Assembly: GCA_900752195.1 (NCBI GenBank)
Contig: CAADUJ010000008.1
Span: 42,261 to 106,260 of the forward strand
Length of the DNA stretch: 64,000 nt
Origin: an uncultured Negativicutes bacterium
GTDB lineage: Bacteria > Bacillota > Negativicutes > Veillonellales > Megasphaeraceae
Direction of reading: 5' to 3'
Within the stretch, counting starts at the first letter, position 1. Each line of letters opens with the position of its first letter. Below are positions 43,497-52,239 of this stretch, piece by piece. Position numbers and translations under genes: made by a program. Under the pieces are notes generated by a model. It searched no databases, had not been told where the DNA came from, and worked only from the letters and a program-made list of their open reading frames with translations.

Positions 43497-44042
43497 TTAT
43501 TCCAGACTCTTCTCAATTTGAGAATAGTCGACTTCTACTGAAGTATCGCGGCCAAACATATCAATGAGTCCCTTAAGAGTCCCTTTTTCTTCATTGATTT
43601 CTGTAACAGTTGCCACATAATCTTTAAAGGGGCCGGCCGTAATGCGAACCTGTTCACCCACTTCTACATGAATGTTGATTTTCTTCGGTTCACTATCGTC
43701 AATGCCCTGAGATTTAAGGATTCGTTTGGCTTCTTCTGGTTCCAAAGGAATCGGTTTCGTTACCGAGCCGACAAATCCAGTGACACCAGGAGTATTACGG
43801 ACGACATACCAGGAACGGTCGTTTACTTCCATTTCGACGAAGACGTAGCCTGGATAAATCTTACGTTTTATCGTGCGCTTCTTGCCGTCTTTTACGTCGA
43901 TTTCATCTTCCACTGGGACGAGAATCCGATTGATTACCGTTTCGAGCCCCATGGATTTGACCTTACGTTCCAAAGTGGCCATTACTTTATTTTCATAACC
44001 GGAATACGTATGGATGACATACCATTTTTTATCAGCTTCCAT
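43497..44042 (-). CDS. nusG: Transcription termination/antitermination protein NusG
   Basis: 181 residues. The N-terminal NGN domain (WYVIHTYSGYENKVMATLE, YPGYVFVEMEVNDRSWYVVRNTPGVTGF) binds RNA polymerase; the C-terminal KOW motif (VGEQVRITAGPFKDYVATV) contacts Rho or the ribosome. It sits between secE and rplK as usual. Confidence 0.98.
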   Translation of the reverse strand: MEADKKWYVIHTYSGYENKVMATLERKVKSMGLETVINRILVPVEDEIDVKDGKKRTIKRKIYPGYVFVEMEVNDRSWYVVRNTPGVTGFVGSVTKPIPLEPEEAKRILKSQGIDDSEPKKINIHVEVGEQVRITAGPFKDYVATVTEINEEKGTLKGLIDMFGRDTSVEVDYSQIEKSLE

Positions 44043-44056
44043 CTATTGCGGGCCTC

Positions 44057-44290
44057 CTATCCGACAAGGCTTTGCAGCAACCGAAACAGGTTGGAAAAAA
44101 CAAGGTCGGAAACTGCCATGATAGCCATGACGACAATCGTGCAGGCAATGACCATAACAGTGTAGTTAATCAATTCTTTCTTCGTCGGCCAGATGACTTT
44201 TTTCAGCTCCGCTTTTACACCGCGGGCGAAATTGCCGTTCGCATCCTTTTTCTTATTCTTTTGTGCTTTCTTTGATGCTGTAGCTGCCAT
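44057..44290 (-). CDS. secE: Preprotein translocase subunit SecE
   Basis: 77 residues with one C-terminal membrane helix (YTVMVIACTIVVMAIMAVSD) and the conserved cytoplasmic motif ELKKVIWPTKKEL. It clamps the SecY channel. The start MAATASKK is chosen over an upstream start because a weak GAGAGG lies close to it. Confidence 0.95.
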   Translation of the reverse strand: MAATASKKAQKNKKKDANGNFARGVKAELKKVIWPTKKELINYTVMVIACTIVVMAIMAVSDLVFSNLFRLLQSLVG

Positions 44291-44341
44291 ATAACCTCTC
44301 ACATTTCGAATACGAGTAAGCACGTTCTCACAGTAGGAGAA

Positions 44342-44491
44342 TTATTTCGTTTCTTTATGTAATGTTTCTTTTTTGCAGAACGGGCAATATTTTTTGAGTT
44401 CCAGACGATCCGGATTGTTTTTCTTGTTCTTGTTCGTCCGATAGTTACGCTGTTTGCATTCTGTGCATGCCAAAGTAATAGCTGTACGCAT
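44342..44491 (-). CDS. rpmG: 50S ribosomal protein L33
   Basis: 49 residues: [17 protein letters not shown] at the start, [16 protein letters not shown] in the middle, ending in KETK. Both CxxC zinc motifs are intact, so it is the zinc-containing form. It heads the rpmG-secE-nusG-rpl group, 51 bp before secE. A promoter with an immediate hairpin lies upstream. Confidence 0.97.
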   Translation of the reverse strand: MRTAITLACTECKQRNYRTNKNKKNNPDRLELKKYCPFCKKETLHKETK

Positions 44492-44521
44492 TCCTTACAC
44501 CTCACTTGTCATAGTAAAAAA

Positions 44522-44576
44522 CCTGCTTTGCGCAGGACTGCTTTTATAATGTATCACAGCCAGCCATCTAAGTCAA
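44522..44576 (-). promoter_or_regulatory. rpmG-secE-nusG promoter with leader terminator hairpin
   Basis: Minus strand: TTGACT (44571-44576), 17-base spacer, TACATT with an extended TGA (44548-44553). Just after the expected RNA start, CCTGC / GCAGG at 44522-44536 forms a hairpin followed by TTTTTT, which looks like an attenuator before rpmG. Confidence 0.6.
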
Positions 44577-44651
44577 GAAAAAAATACGGTAACTTAAAAA
44601 AGCTAGGCCGATACAAGCACCTAACTTTTAAAAGTCTATCACGTATATCAA

Positions 44652-45854
44652 TCAATTGTCAAGGCCCTGCGGTGTCGTACGGCCCGTTTTCATCCGTTCT
44701 TTCAGCGATGGCACCGATGCCGCGGCCGTTTTCGCTTCTTTCGCTTTCACCTGCGCATTCGGCACTTCTTCCGATACCGTCGTCATCGTATAGACGTAGT
44801 CCTTTGTCAGATGGCCTTCCAGGCCGTAGAGGCTGCGCCCCATGGCGCTATCGACATAGACGACATCACTTTTTATGATGCCCGCCGCTTGTCCACGGGC
44901 CGTAACAAAGACCTTCTGCTGGCTGTCCCAGCGCGAATCGAGCTTGAGCGCCGACGAAAGGGCAAACGCAGGAAGCCATATGCGTCCATCTTTTCCGAGG
45001 GCCCGCTTTTTCAACGTCTTGCCATTGACGACGAGATCATAGGCCTTGGCTACGTATGTCGGTTGGCCGTCAGAAGCTACGATTTTATTGTAAATAGCCT
45101 GATTTTCAGCAAAATCTTCGACGCCATAGCCGGCTAAGGCTTTTTTGACACGGTCTACCGTCAACGGCTGCCAGCCATAGCCATCAGGATATATATAATA
45201 GGAAATGGTATGGTCATCGTTTCGATCAATGACGATGCGGTCATAGAATATATCGACAGGCGTGCCGAGCGGCGTGTGATCATACAGGTCTTCCACATCG
45301 GCTTCATGCATGCGGATGCAGCCATGGGACACGTATCCGCCAATCGAGCTGGGTACATTGGTGCCGTGTATCCCGTAATTGCCGAAAAGGCCCATCCAAC
45401 GGTACCCCAGCGGACAGTCCGGCCCTGACGGGATGACAGTCGACGAATCGGGATCGATCCACGTCGGGTTGACTTCTTTCGTCGTCACCCGATAGTGGCC
45501 GATAGGCGACGGTGTATCCGGTTTGCCGACGCCGACGGGATACATGCGAATCTTCACATCACCCTGATAGAGTGTCAGTATACGGCTGGCCAGATTCAAG
45601 AGGATTTTCTTTTGCTGTGACGGCGCTGTAGTCTTCTGTTCCGGCACGTCTGCAGCCGTTTCTACAGCTGCCGTATCGGCATGGGACGTAACCTTTACTT
45701 GCGCCATAGTCAGCGGCGTAACAGCAGGTTCTGCAGCGTCCGAAAAGGTCGAAACTCGTCTTGGCAAAGCGTCCATAGATGCATCATCGGCAAAGGCCAG
45801 CGATGCCGCTAAGGAAAGTGCACACAAGGCAATTACAAGCTTACGTATCATCAT
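44652..45854 (-). CDS. Secreted L,D-transpeptidase (YkuD) with C-terminal amine-oxidase-N-like domain
   Basis: 400 residues. A signal peptide (about 1-22, ALSLAASLAFA) directs export. The YkuD domain spans about residues 83-205 with the catalytic motif SHGCIRMHEADVEDL. It should form 3-3 cross-links or attach proteins to peptidoglycan. The C-terminal third (VVNGKTLKKRALGKDGRIWLPAFALSSAL...) resembles the copper-amine-oxidase N-terminal fold common in secreted Firmicute proteins. The start is one of two adjacent ATGs behind GGAGG. It lies upstream of the rpmG promoter. Confidence 0.9.
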   Translation of the reverse strand: MMIRKLVIALCALSLAASLAFADDASMDALPRRVSTFSDAAEPAVTPLTMAQVKVTSHADTAAVETAADVPEQKTTAPSQQKKILLNLASRILTLYQGDVKIRMYPVGVGKPDTPSPIGHYRVTTKEVNPTWIDPDSSTVIPSGPDCPLGYRWMGLFGNYGIHGTNVPSSIGGYVSHGCIRMHEADVEDLYDHTPLGTPVDIFYDRIVIDRNDDHTISYYIYPDGYGWQPLTVDRVKKALAGYGVEDFAENQAIYNKIVASDGQPTYVAKAYDLVVNGKTLKKRALGKDGRIWLPAFALSSALKLDSRWDSQQKVFVTARGQAAGIIKSDVVYVDSAMGRSLYGLEGHLTKDYVYTMTTVSEEVPNAQVKAKEAKTAAASVPSLKERMKTGRTTPQGLDN

Positions 45855-45963
45855 CCATCCTCCACTTCTGCAGCAGTTGCTACATTGGGTATATTCAGTA
45901 TGACTCCATTATACCATAATAAGAAGGCGCCATGCCATAACGCCATGACGCCCACCTTATCGA

Positions 45964-46425
45964 TTACTGCCTTGCGCTGATGCTGATGATGTAAAAATTC
46001 TGCACATCGAAAGCCAGCCGTCCGCCGCTCGTACCGTCATAGACATAGAGCGTCTTATCATTATAGTTATAAATATGATCGGCCGTGCCATACGTGCGGG
46101 ACAAAACAGACGCTTCCATGCCAACAGACACGCCATCTGGCGTTGAAAGATTATCTGTCGTACACGTCGCTGCCACCACCTGCTGCTGTCCTTCATCAAA
46201 GCCGACGATAAAACCGCCGTTATAATTGTATGATACGCCACCCGTCTGTGTTGCCGTCGCCGACGGTTCCCCATAGACGCCCTGTACATACGCAGGCGTA
46301 CACCCGGGGCCGACGCCGCCGATGGCAATGCGATCCGACGCGATCTGCGCGTATACGGGAAAAGACATACACATACACGATACGGCCAGGGTTAACACCT
46401 GGGCCATTCTGATACGAATCGACAA
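45964..46425 (-). CDS. Secreted protein of unknown function
   Basis: About 153 residues. A signal peptide (MAQVLTLAVSCMCMSFPVYA) is followed by a mature part of about 120 residues with two related segments, GGVGPGCTPAYVQGVYGEP and GVSVGMEASVLSRTYGTAD, reminiscent of the small alpha/beta repeats of BamE/SmpA-like folds. Each half is followed by a Tyr-rich stretch (VSYNYNGGFIVGF and HIYNYNDKTLYVY). The reading frame extends to 46488, but the TTG at 46425 is the first start near a purine-rich SD; ATG at 46407 is the alternative. No family can be named. It lies between the L,D-transpeptidase and the TerC gene. Confidence 0.65.
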   Translation of the reverse strand: MSIRIRMAQVLTLAVSCMCMSFPVYAQIASDRIAIGGVGPGCTPAYVQGVYGEPSATATQTGGVSYNYNGGFIVGFDEGQQQVVAATCTTDNLSTPDGVSVGMEASVLSRTYGTADHIYNYNDKTLYVYDGTSGGRLAFDVQNFYIISISARQ

Positions 46426-46664
46426 TACAACCACTTTCTTTCTTATAAAATACCCATATATTCTAGTACACAAAGACGAACACTTCAACTCGCCGATTCC
46501 GCGAAGCGACGGTCCTGGTCAGACAAAGGTCGATACACATCAATTGAATTCATTAGAATCACCATCCTGTACCATCAATATGCATAAAGCGCCATCCCTT
46601 CACGAACGACGCGATTCCTTTCAATCATGTCGGTGTAGAGATGACGCTTCTATTGTACCACACG

Positions 46665-46690
46665 GGATAACTACAAGGTTATCCTTTTTT
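46665..46690 (+). terminator. Hairpin with T run at the 3' end of the TerC gene
   Basis: GGATAAC / GTTATCC followed by six T on the plus strand. No plus-strand gene ends here, so its role is unclear. Bases 46491-46664 show nothing recognisable. Confidence 0.35.
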
Positions 46691-47368
46691 GACGGTCTTG
46701 CTCTTCCTGTACCCGATGGCACAGACAATGATGGCCAATACGGCCGGCAGCACATACGTCATGACAGGATCAGTAGCGGCGATAATCGCATTTCCTACGA
46801 TGGCATCGTGGAGAAGCATCGTGCCGGACGTCCAGCCCAGAATAGCCGCCCCGGCATACAAGAGGGCCGGAAAACGGTCGAGAATCTTGCCGATGAGCTG
46901 GCTGCCAAATACGACGATGGGAATACTGATGAGAAGGCCCAGGCCGACGAGGACATAATGGCCTTGTGCCGCGCCGGCAATGGCTAAGACATTATCAATG
47001 CCCATGGCCGCATCGGCAATGATAATCGTTCGGATCGCGCTCATGAGGCCAGATCCCGTCTTGACAGATTCCGTACCATGATCGCCAGAAGGAGCCAGCA
47101 ACTTCACGGCAATGGGAAGCAGCACGAGCCCACCAAGAGCCTGAAGACACGGAATCGTCAAGAGCCACACCGCTACAAGTGTCATCAAGAACCGTATCGC
47201 GACAGCACCGAAGGTACCGATGAAAATGGCTTTGCGCCGTAACTCCTGCGGCAAGGTATTGGCCGCCATGGCGATGACGACAGCATTATCACCGGCCAAC
47301 ACCAAATCCAAAATAATAATCGAACCAAGGGCTGCAAAAAATTCCCACGAAAACAATTGTATTTCCAT
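46679..47368 (-). CDS. TerC/YjbE-family integral membrane protein, riboswitch-controlled
   Basis: 229 residues with about 7 membrane helices. The TerC signature residues occur in DLVLAGDNAVVIAMAA near residue 20 and ADAAMGIDNVLAIAGAA near 120, with conserved Asp and Asn in each. Members controlled by yybP-ykoY RNA export manganese or supply metal to secreted enzymes. I start at MEIQLFSW, 8 bases after AGGAG. The upstream Mn riboswitch makes manganese handling the most likely role. Confidence 0.9.
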   Translation of the reverse strand: MEIQLFSWEFFAALGSIIILDLVLAGDNAVVIAMAANTLPQELRRKAIFIGTFGAVAIRFLMTLVAVWLLTIPCLQALGGLVLLPIAVKLLAPSGDHGTESVKTGSGLMSAIRTIIIADAAMGIDNVLAIAGAAQGHYVLVGLGLLISIPIVVFGSQLIGKILDRFPALLYAGAAILGWTSGTMLLHDAIVGNAIIAATDPVMTYVLPAVLAIIVCAIGYRKSKTVKKG

Positions 47369-47382
47369 ATACATCTCTCCTC

Positions 47383-47510
47383 ACAAAAAAAAGACTCCCG
47401 CCGACACATCATCAGCGAAAGTCTCACCTATTGCACTAGGACAACGCTGTCGCCAGCCCACAGGGCATGCATGTTGACGACAGCCGAAAGGCTACTCCCC
47501 TTCGGATATA
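47383..47510 (-). promoter_or_regulatory. yybP-ykoY manganese riboswitch with terminator
   Basis: The minus-strand transcript carries the conserved GGGGAGUAGC (from 47499 down), a GUCAACA-containing middle, and AGGUGAGAC before a terminator stem GACUUUCGC / GCGGGAGUC with a U run (47383-47423). Manganese binding should favour antitermination of the TerC gene. Its promoter, TTGCCT-17-TATAAT, lies at 47524-47552 on the minus strand. Confidence 0.88.
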
Positions 47511-47552
47511 AAGTTGTGATGAAATTATAGCAAAAAATGGTGACGAAGGCAA

Positions 47553-47690
47553 TAGGGAATTTTTGGTTGCCGACTTCTCGGCGGCTCATGTTTCCTGCGG
47601 AAGCCGGCTATAGAAGTGCGGTGCACTCCTGGTAAAAAATAGTTACCTACCTTCGGGCGAGCCGGCATCCTCGTCGAGCCCCTCTACAAA
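47553..47690. other. GC-rich non-coding stretch with several hairpins, unidentified
   Basis: Between the TerC promoter and the lpd promoter. ACTTCT (47573-47578) pairs with AGAAGT (47612-47617) and encloses GGCGGCT / AGCCGGC; further dyads are GGTA / TACC and GGGC / GCCC. No reading frame with an SD and no RNA family that I recognise. Confidence 0.4.
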
Positions 47691-47731
47691 AAAAAGAAAG
47701 GAAAGATACATGCACAGGAGACCGGGAATAC

Positions 47732-47768
47732 TTGACATATGCCCGTAATCACCTTTACAATGAAGGTG
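47732..47768 (+). promoter_or_regulatory. lpd promoter with dyad around the -10 box
   Basis: TTGACA (47732-47737), 18 bases, TACAAT (47756-47761). CACCTT (47750-47755) and AAGGTG (47763-47768) flank the -10 box exactly, a plausible repressor site. Confidence 0.65.
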
Positions 47769-47808
47769 TTCCTGTAACATACTCAGCAAGTGATAAGGAG
47801 GTTTTCTC

Positions 47809-49314
47809 ATGAAGACATACGACGTTATCCTCATCGGCACTGGTGCAGCCAATATCATCGCCGATGCTGCAATAGAAGCTCATGCGTCTGTCGCCATCAT
47901 CGAACGGGGTCGTTTTGGCGGCACTTGTCTCAACAGAGGCTGCATCCCGACGAAAATCCTCGTCACGGCAGCCAATAAAATCTGTGAATATAAAGAAGCA
48001 GGCCGTATCGGCGTAACCATCGAAGGTGTCCGTTACGACTGGCAGAAAGTGTCACAACGGCTCCAGGCAAAGCTTGCCGAAAGCCCGCAAATCAAAACAT
48101 ACTACGACGCCTTCCCCAATGTCCAGACCTATGAAGGCACGGCGTCTTTTGTCGATAACAAGACCTTGACCGTCACCTTTGCCGACGGTTCTACAGAAAC
48201 GATAACAGGCGAACGGATCTTTATCGGCACCGGCGGCCAGACGAACATCCCCCACCTGCCCGGCCTTGAAGAAGCCGGCTACGTCACGTCAGAAACGTTC
48301 TTCTCAACGGCCTATCCCAAACAGCCCTATAAAAGCCTCATCATCTTAGGCGGCGGCCCTATTGGCTGTGAATTTGCCCACGTCTTTGAGGCCGCTGGCA
48401 CGGAAGTCACCCTCGTCCAGCACAACGTCCGCCTCCTCCCAAAGGAAGACGAAGACATTTCGGCCTTTCTCTTAACGCAATTCCAGAACCGCCACATCCA
48501 CGTCCACCTCAACCAGGATACCCTTTCGGTCCACATCGAAGGCGGCAAAAAAATCGTTACCCTTCAAGACCGCACGACCCAGGCCCGTAGAGAAGTACAA
48601 GCCGATGAAATCCTCGTCGCGCCAGGCATCCGCCCTATGACGAAACTCTTAGGTCTAGAAAACACCGACGTCACCGTCGATCCACGCGGCTATATCGAAA
48701 CGAATGAATTTCTGGAAACGGCGGCCGACGGAATCTTTGCCATTGGCGACGTCAACGGCAAAGCGCCCTTTCGGCACAAAGCCAACTATGAAGCAGAGAT
48801 TCTGGCCGATAACCTCTTTACCGATACGGAACCGGCCCAGTGGCGCTGGGCCGACTACGACACGGTACCGGCCGTGACCTATACGTATCCCGAAGCCGCC
48901 CACGTAGGCTTGACTGAAAAAGAAGCCCTTGCCAAAGGCTATGCCATAAAGACGGTCATCAATCACTACTCCTCATCGGCCAAGGGCTATGCCTTAGGCT
49001 TTGAAGCAGGTCATGATGACGATGGATTCATCAAGCTCGTCATAGATGAACAGACCCAGGCCATCTTAGGGGCCCATATCATCGGCCCTGAAGCCTCCAT
49101 CCTCATCCAGCCCTTCGTCAACCTCTTATCATGGGGCATGAAAGTCGTAAAACCCATCAACGCCCACATCGCCTCGCCGACAGTCAAGCAGCTGCGAAGC
49201 CTCCCTGCATGCCGCTATCTGGATCCCCGCCTCGTGACAACACTGAACCAGACCATGACACCCCATCCGTCACTTTCAGAGGTGACGATGTGGACGCGAT
49301 ACTACAATCACTAA
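47809..49314 (+). CDS. lpd: Dihydrolipoamide dehydrogenase-like flavoprotein disulfide reductase
   Basis: 501 residues of class I pyridine nucleotide-disulfide oxidoreductase. FAD loop IGTGAANIIADAA (GxGxxN rather than the usual GxGxxG), redox disulfide GGTCLNRGCIPTK near residue 46, NAD(P) loop ILGGGPIGCEFAHVFEAAG near 182, IFAIGDVNG near 312 and the C-terminal HPSLSE pair that activates the thiolate. No 2-oxoacid dehydrogenase, glycine cleavage or lipoate gene is adjacent, so its substrate could be lipoamide or another disulfide. AAGGAGG precedes the ATG. It is monocistronic with its own promoter and a strong terminator. Confidence 0.88.
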   Translation: MKTYDVILIGTGAANIIADAAIEAHASVAIIERGRFGGTCLNRGCIPTKILVTAANKICEYKEAGRIGVTIEGVRYDWQKVSQRLQAKLAESPQIKTYYDAFPNVQTYEGTASFVDNKTLTVTFADGSTETITGERIFIGTGGQTNIPHLPGLEEAGYVTSETFFSTAYPKQPYKSLIILGGGPIGCEFAHVFEAAGTEVTLVQHNVRLLPKEDEDISAFLLTQFQNRHIHVHLNQDTLSVHIEGGKKIVTLQDRTTQARREVQADEILVAPGIRPMTKLLGLENTDVTVDPRGYIETNEFLETAADGIFAIGDVNGKAPFRHKANYEAEILADNLFTDTEPAQWRWADYDTVPAVTYTYPEAAHVGLTEKEALAKGYAIKTVINHYSSSAKGYALGFEAGHDDDGFIKLVIDEQTQAILGAHIIGPEASILIQPFVNLLSWGMKVVKPINAHIASPTVKQLRSLPACRYLDPRLVTTLNQTMTPHPSLSEVTMWTRYYNH

Positions 49315-49349
49315 CGCCGTGGCATAGGCATATCCGCCACAGCTGCGCA

Positions 49350-49408
49350 AACAAAAGAAGACAAGAACCAATTGCCCCCAATGCAATTGGTTCTTGTCTT
49401 CTTTTGTT
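49350..49408. terminator. Very long bidirectional terminator between lpd and the amino acid permease
   Basis: A perfect 26-bp stem: 49350-49375 pairs with 49383-49408 around a 7-base loop. It serves two convergent genes. Confidence 0.9.
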
Positions 49409-49411
49409 ACA

Positions 49412-50707
49412 TTAGATGAAGTTGAGGAACGGCGATACAAGGAGGAGAACCCCCGTCAGGGCGATGAGCCCTAAAGAAATACCGCGATATTTTTTAAGGA
49501 AATCCACTTTATAGCATAAGTACGCTGGAATCAGGCAGGCAATGATACCGAAAATCGGACCCAAAAGGGATAACAATTTCAGTACCGGCAGGTTAAGAGC
49601 AATCGCAAGCCAGCAAACCGTTACAGCAAATACGAGGATACCTTTGCGGACGAGACCTTTATTGATCTTATCTTCGGGAACAAAACGGCGAATAACGTTC
49701 ATGGCGATTCCCTGGCAGGCTTCACGGAAACCGAGGAATACACTCAAGAAAGCTGTTACTACAGCGAAGATATTGAGGATAAGGCTGAAGATGCGTACGG
49801 CATTGCCGTCAAAGCCCTGAGCTACGATAGCCAGTGCAGAAATATTGTGTTCATATGCCATGACAGCCTGTTCGTGGCTCATAGCCAGGTTGAACGATAC
49901 GGCATAACCGAAGACCGTAAGGAACAAGACGATGAAGGAAATCTTCATGGCCCGTTTCGCTTTGAAGCGAGCGACATGGACGGACTGGAAACGAGACCGG
50001 TACGAAATAACCATCGGGCTGAGAGTCGGTACGAAGAGGATGGACATAAGCGTAATAGGAAGCATGAGAAGCGTCTGTTTTACGACGTAGCCGGCATCGG
50101 GGAATGCGCCGACATTTGCAAAGTTCCAATGCTGTACCATGATAAGGCCCAAACAGATGATGACGAGGAGCTTCGTCAAAACCATGACAGACGAAATTTT
50201 GAAGAGGAATTTTTCCCCTTGTGCGGCCACGAGGACGAGCATACAGACAATGGCTAATCCATAAAGGGAATAATCAGAAAGAAGAACGTCCGTCACACCA
50301 AAGGAATACAGGAAAGACGCACTATCATTGGTCAACGCCGTAGAATACATGAATACGCAAATCAAGGTAACCAGGAAATATAAGAATCCCAGGAAGATCC
50401 CCCAGTTCTTTCCTAAATAGCCGCTGATAACAGTGGGATAATCTTCACAACGCGGTGCATCGACGAGGGTATTAATGAACAACCGTTGGAACAGATACAG
50501 TGCAGGATAGGCAATGGCAGCCGATAATAAATAAATCCAGATTCCTACCAAACCTACTTGAACGGGAAGAAATACGATGCCTGCACCGATGGCGGCGCCA
50601 ACACTCATGATGATCCAGCCCCAGTCAGTGCTGTCGAAGCGGACCTCCGCTTTCCATTGTTCGACGGTCATGCCCGCCTGTTTTGCAAGTACAGATGATG
50701 AAGTCAT
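49412..50707 (-). CDS. HAAAP-family amino acid permease (serine/threonine/aromatic type)
   Basis: 431 residues with about 11 membrane helices. WGWIIMSVGAAIGAGIVFLPVQ near residue 30 and the overall layout match SdaC/TdcC-like hydroxy and aromatic amino acid permeases, proton symporters of the inner membrane. The substrate cannot be set; the neighbouring trp operon makes tryptophan worth considering and family similarity makes serine likely. AGGAGG precedes the ATG. A long leader upstream carries several small hairpins. Confidence 0.88.
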   Translation of the reverse strand: MTSSSVLAKQAGMTVEQWKAEVRFDSTDWGWIIMSVGAAIGAGIVFLPVQVGLVGIWIYLLSAAIAYPALYLFQRLFINTLVDAPRCEDYPTVISGYLGKNWGIFLGFLYFLVTLICVFMYSTALTNDSASFLYSFGVTDVLLSDYSLYGLAIVCMLVLVAAQGEKFLFKISSVMVLTKLLVIICLGLIMVQHWNFANVGAFPDAGYVVKQTLLMLPITLMSILFVPTLSPMVISYRSRFQSVHVARFKAKRAMKISFIVLFLTVFGYAVSFNLAMSHEQAVMAYEHNISALAIVAQGFDGNAVRIFSLILNIFAVVTAFLSVFLGFREACQGIAMNVIRRFVPEDKINKGLVRKGILVFAVTVCWLAIALNLPVLKLLSLLGPIFGIIACLIPAYLCYKVDFLKKYRGISLGLIALTGVLLLVSPFLNFI

Positions 50708-51316
50708 AATATATTACCTCCTGAAAGTGAAATCTCTTCCCCTCTTTCCGCGATCAGCTCAGACCCCATTGCAAAGCAAAGCGCGTTACCCCATAACGTA
50801 GAATCTACTTTTTCGTGGCCCCTTGTCACATGTTCGTATTGTACAAGTGGACTTTTGTTATTCTTCAATATTCACGTTCACCTTACCTTTTAATCTTTGC
50901 CATCGACCCCTTTAATTTTGTTTTCATTACTTTTTCATCGGCATACTTAAAAAAATTAATTTATGTTTAAGTATTACCTTTTAGTAAAACGTTTTCTCTT
51001 TCTGATTACAGATTACCACATAAACTTTGCTATGTAAAATATATAATTATCATACAGAACCCATGAGTTTTCAAAATGTTTTGTTTTTGCAGAGCCAATA
51101 ACTTTTAACGTTAAGCTTATTTTTTTTTAATTTTTTGATATTTGATAACCTTTCTCACTTTTTAAGATGTGCAATTTTGTCCATTCCCGGGAATACAATT
51201 TCTCTCCGTTCTTCTTATAATTTTACCTTTATCTCTGTGTGAACTTTTCGATTTTCAAGCAAATTATGTACGAACCATTCAACATTAAAAACATTTTGTC
51301 TTACTTGTTACGTGCT
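50708..51316. other. AT-rich intergenic region with possible structured permease leader
   Basis: The first 120 bases upstream of the permease contain, on its strand, the dyads GTAG / CTAC and CGTTA / TAACG and a purine-rich run before the RBS. No known riboswitch signature and no terminator is seen. From about 50900 to 51316 the DNA is very AT-rich, and I see no gene or clear repeat. Confidence 0.35.
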
Positions 51317-51367
51317 GAAAAAAAATCCACTGCGTTCCGTGTCCCCAACGCAGTGGATTTTTTTCTC
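51317..51367 (-). terminator. Terminator of the trp operon
   Basis: AAAAATCCACTGCGTT pairs with AACGCAGTGGATTTTT, with A and T tracts on either side. Confidence 0.9.
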
Positions 51368-51459
51368 GTAATCTTATTTTTTTCGTCGTCTGCCATAAAC
51401 TTGTTATTCTAAACAAGAATTTACGTTATTCTTCAAACGCATATTACGTTTTGTATATG

Positions 51460-52239
51460 TCATTTTGTGTACGCAGCTGCTTCCTTCATAGCCTTCACAT
51501 AGTCAAAAATATGCGGTGCCGCATCCTCACCATAGGCAGCAATGAGCTTGACGATCGCACTGCCGACGATGACTCCATCGGCAATGGCGCCGATATTCCT
51601 AGCCTGTTCTTCCGTATTGATACCAAAGCCGACGGCGGCCGGCACTGTCGTCACCGATTTGACGACATCCAGGATTTCCTTCAGATCCGTCTTGATTTCC
51701 GTCCGCGTACCCGTCACGCCGAGGGACGAAACGATATATAAGAACCCTTCGCCTACAGAAGCGATTTTTTCGATGCGGTCCTTCGACGTCGGCGCAATCA
51801 TGGAGATGATGGAAATGCCATGAGCCTTGGCCGCAGCGGCACACTCGCCCCGTTCTTCATACGGTAAATCAGGAATGATAATGCCGTCCATGCCGACTTC
51901 CTCGCATTTGGCAAAAAACGCTTCAATACCGTAATGGAAGACCGGATTCAAATAGGTCAGGAATACCAACGGCACGTGAGAGACTGCGCGAACGCGCTGG
52001 ACCAATGTAAATACGCTATCTACAGTCGTATGAGCCTTGAGGGCCCGCAAATCCGCTTCCTGGATGACGACGCCTTCTGCAATGGGATCTGAAAAGGGAA
52101 TGCCGATTTCGATAATATCGGCGCCAGCCTTTTCCATCGTCAAAATATATTCATAAGTCTTATCAAGAGACGGATCACCAGCCGTTAAAAATCCGATGAA
52201 GGCCGTCCCCTTTTGAAATGCCTTTTCTATGTTATTCAT
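51460..52239 (-). CDS. trpA: Tryptophan synthase alpha subunit
   Basis: 259 residues. It cleaves indole-3-glycerol phosphate and passes indole to Trp[17 protein letters not shown], the catalytic Glu in [12 protein letters not shown], and [11 protein letters not shown] (phosphate site) are present. I start at [11 protein letters not shown], behind GGGAGGG and overlapping trpB by 8 bases. Confidence 0.97.
   Translation of the reverse strand: MNNIEKAFQKGTAFIGFLTAGDPSLDKTYEYILTMEKAGADIIEIGIPFSDPIAEGVVIQEADLRALKAHTTVDSVFTLVQRVRAVSHVPLVFLTYLNPVFHYGIEAFFAKCEEVGMDGIIIPDLPYEERGECAAAAKAHGISIISMIAPTSKDRIEKIASVGEGFLYIVSSLGVTGTRTEIKTDLKEILDVVKSVTTVPAAVGFGINTEEQARNIGAIADGVIVGSAIVKLIAAYGEDAAPHIFDYVKAMKEAAAYTK

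Noticed and set aside
46665..46690. Plus-strand terminator as evidence for an unseen plus-strand gene or small RNA
   Set aside because: No promoter or frame was found upstream on the plus strand; the T run is the antisense of the Lys-rich end of the TerC gene.
47553..47690. Assignment of this structured stretch to a known riboswitch, 6S or SRP RNA
   Set aside because: None of the conserved core sequences of those families that I looked for are present, so it is left unidentified.
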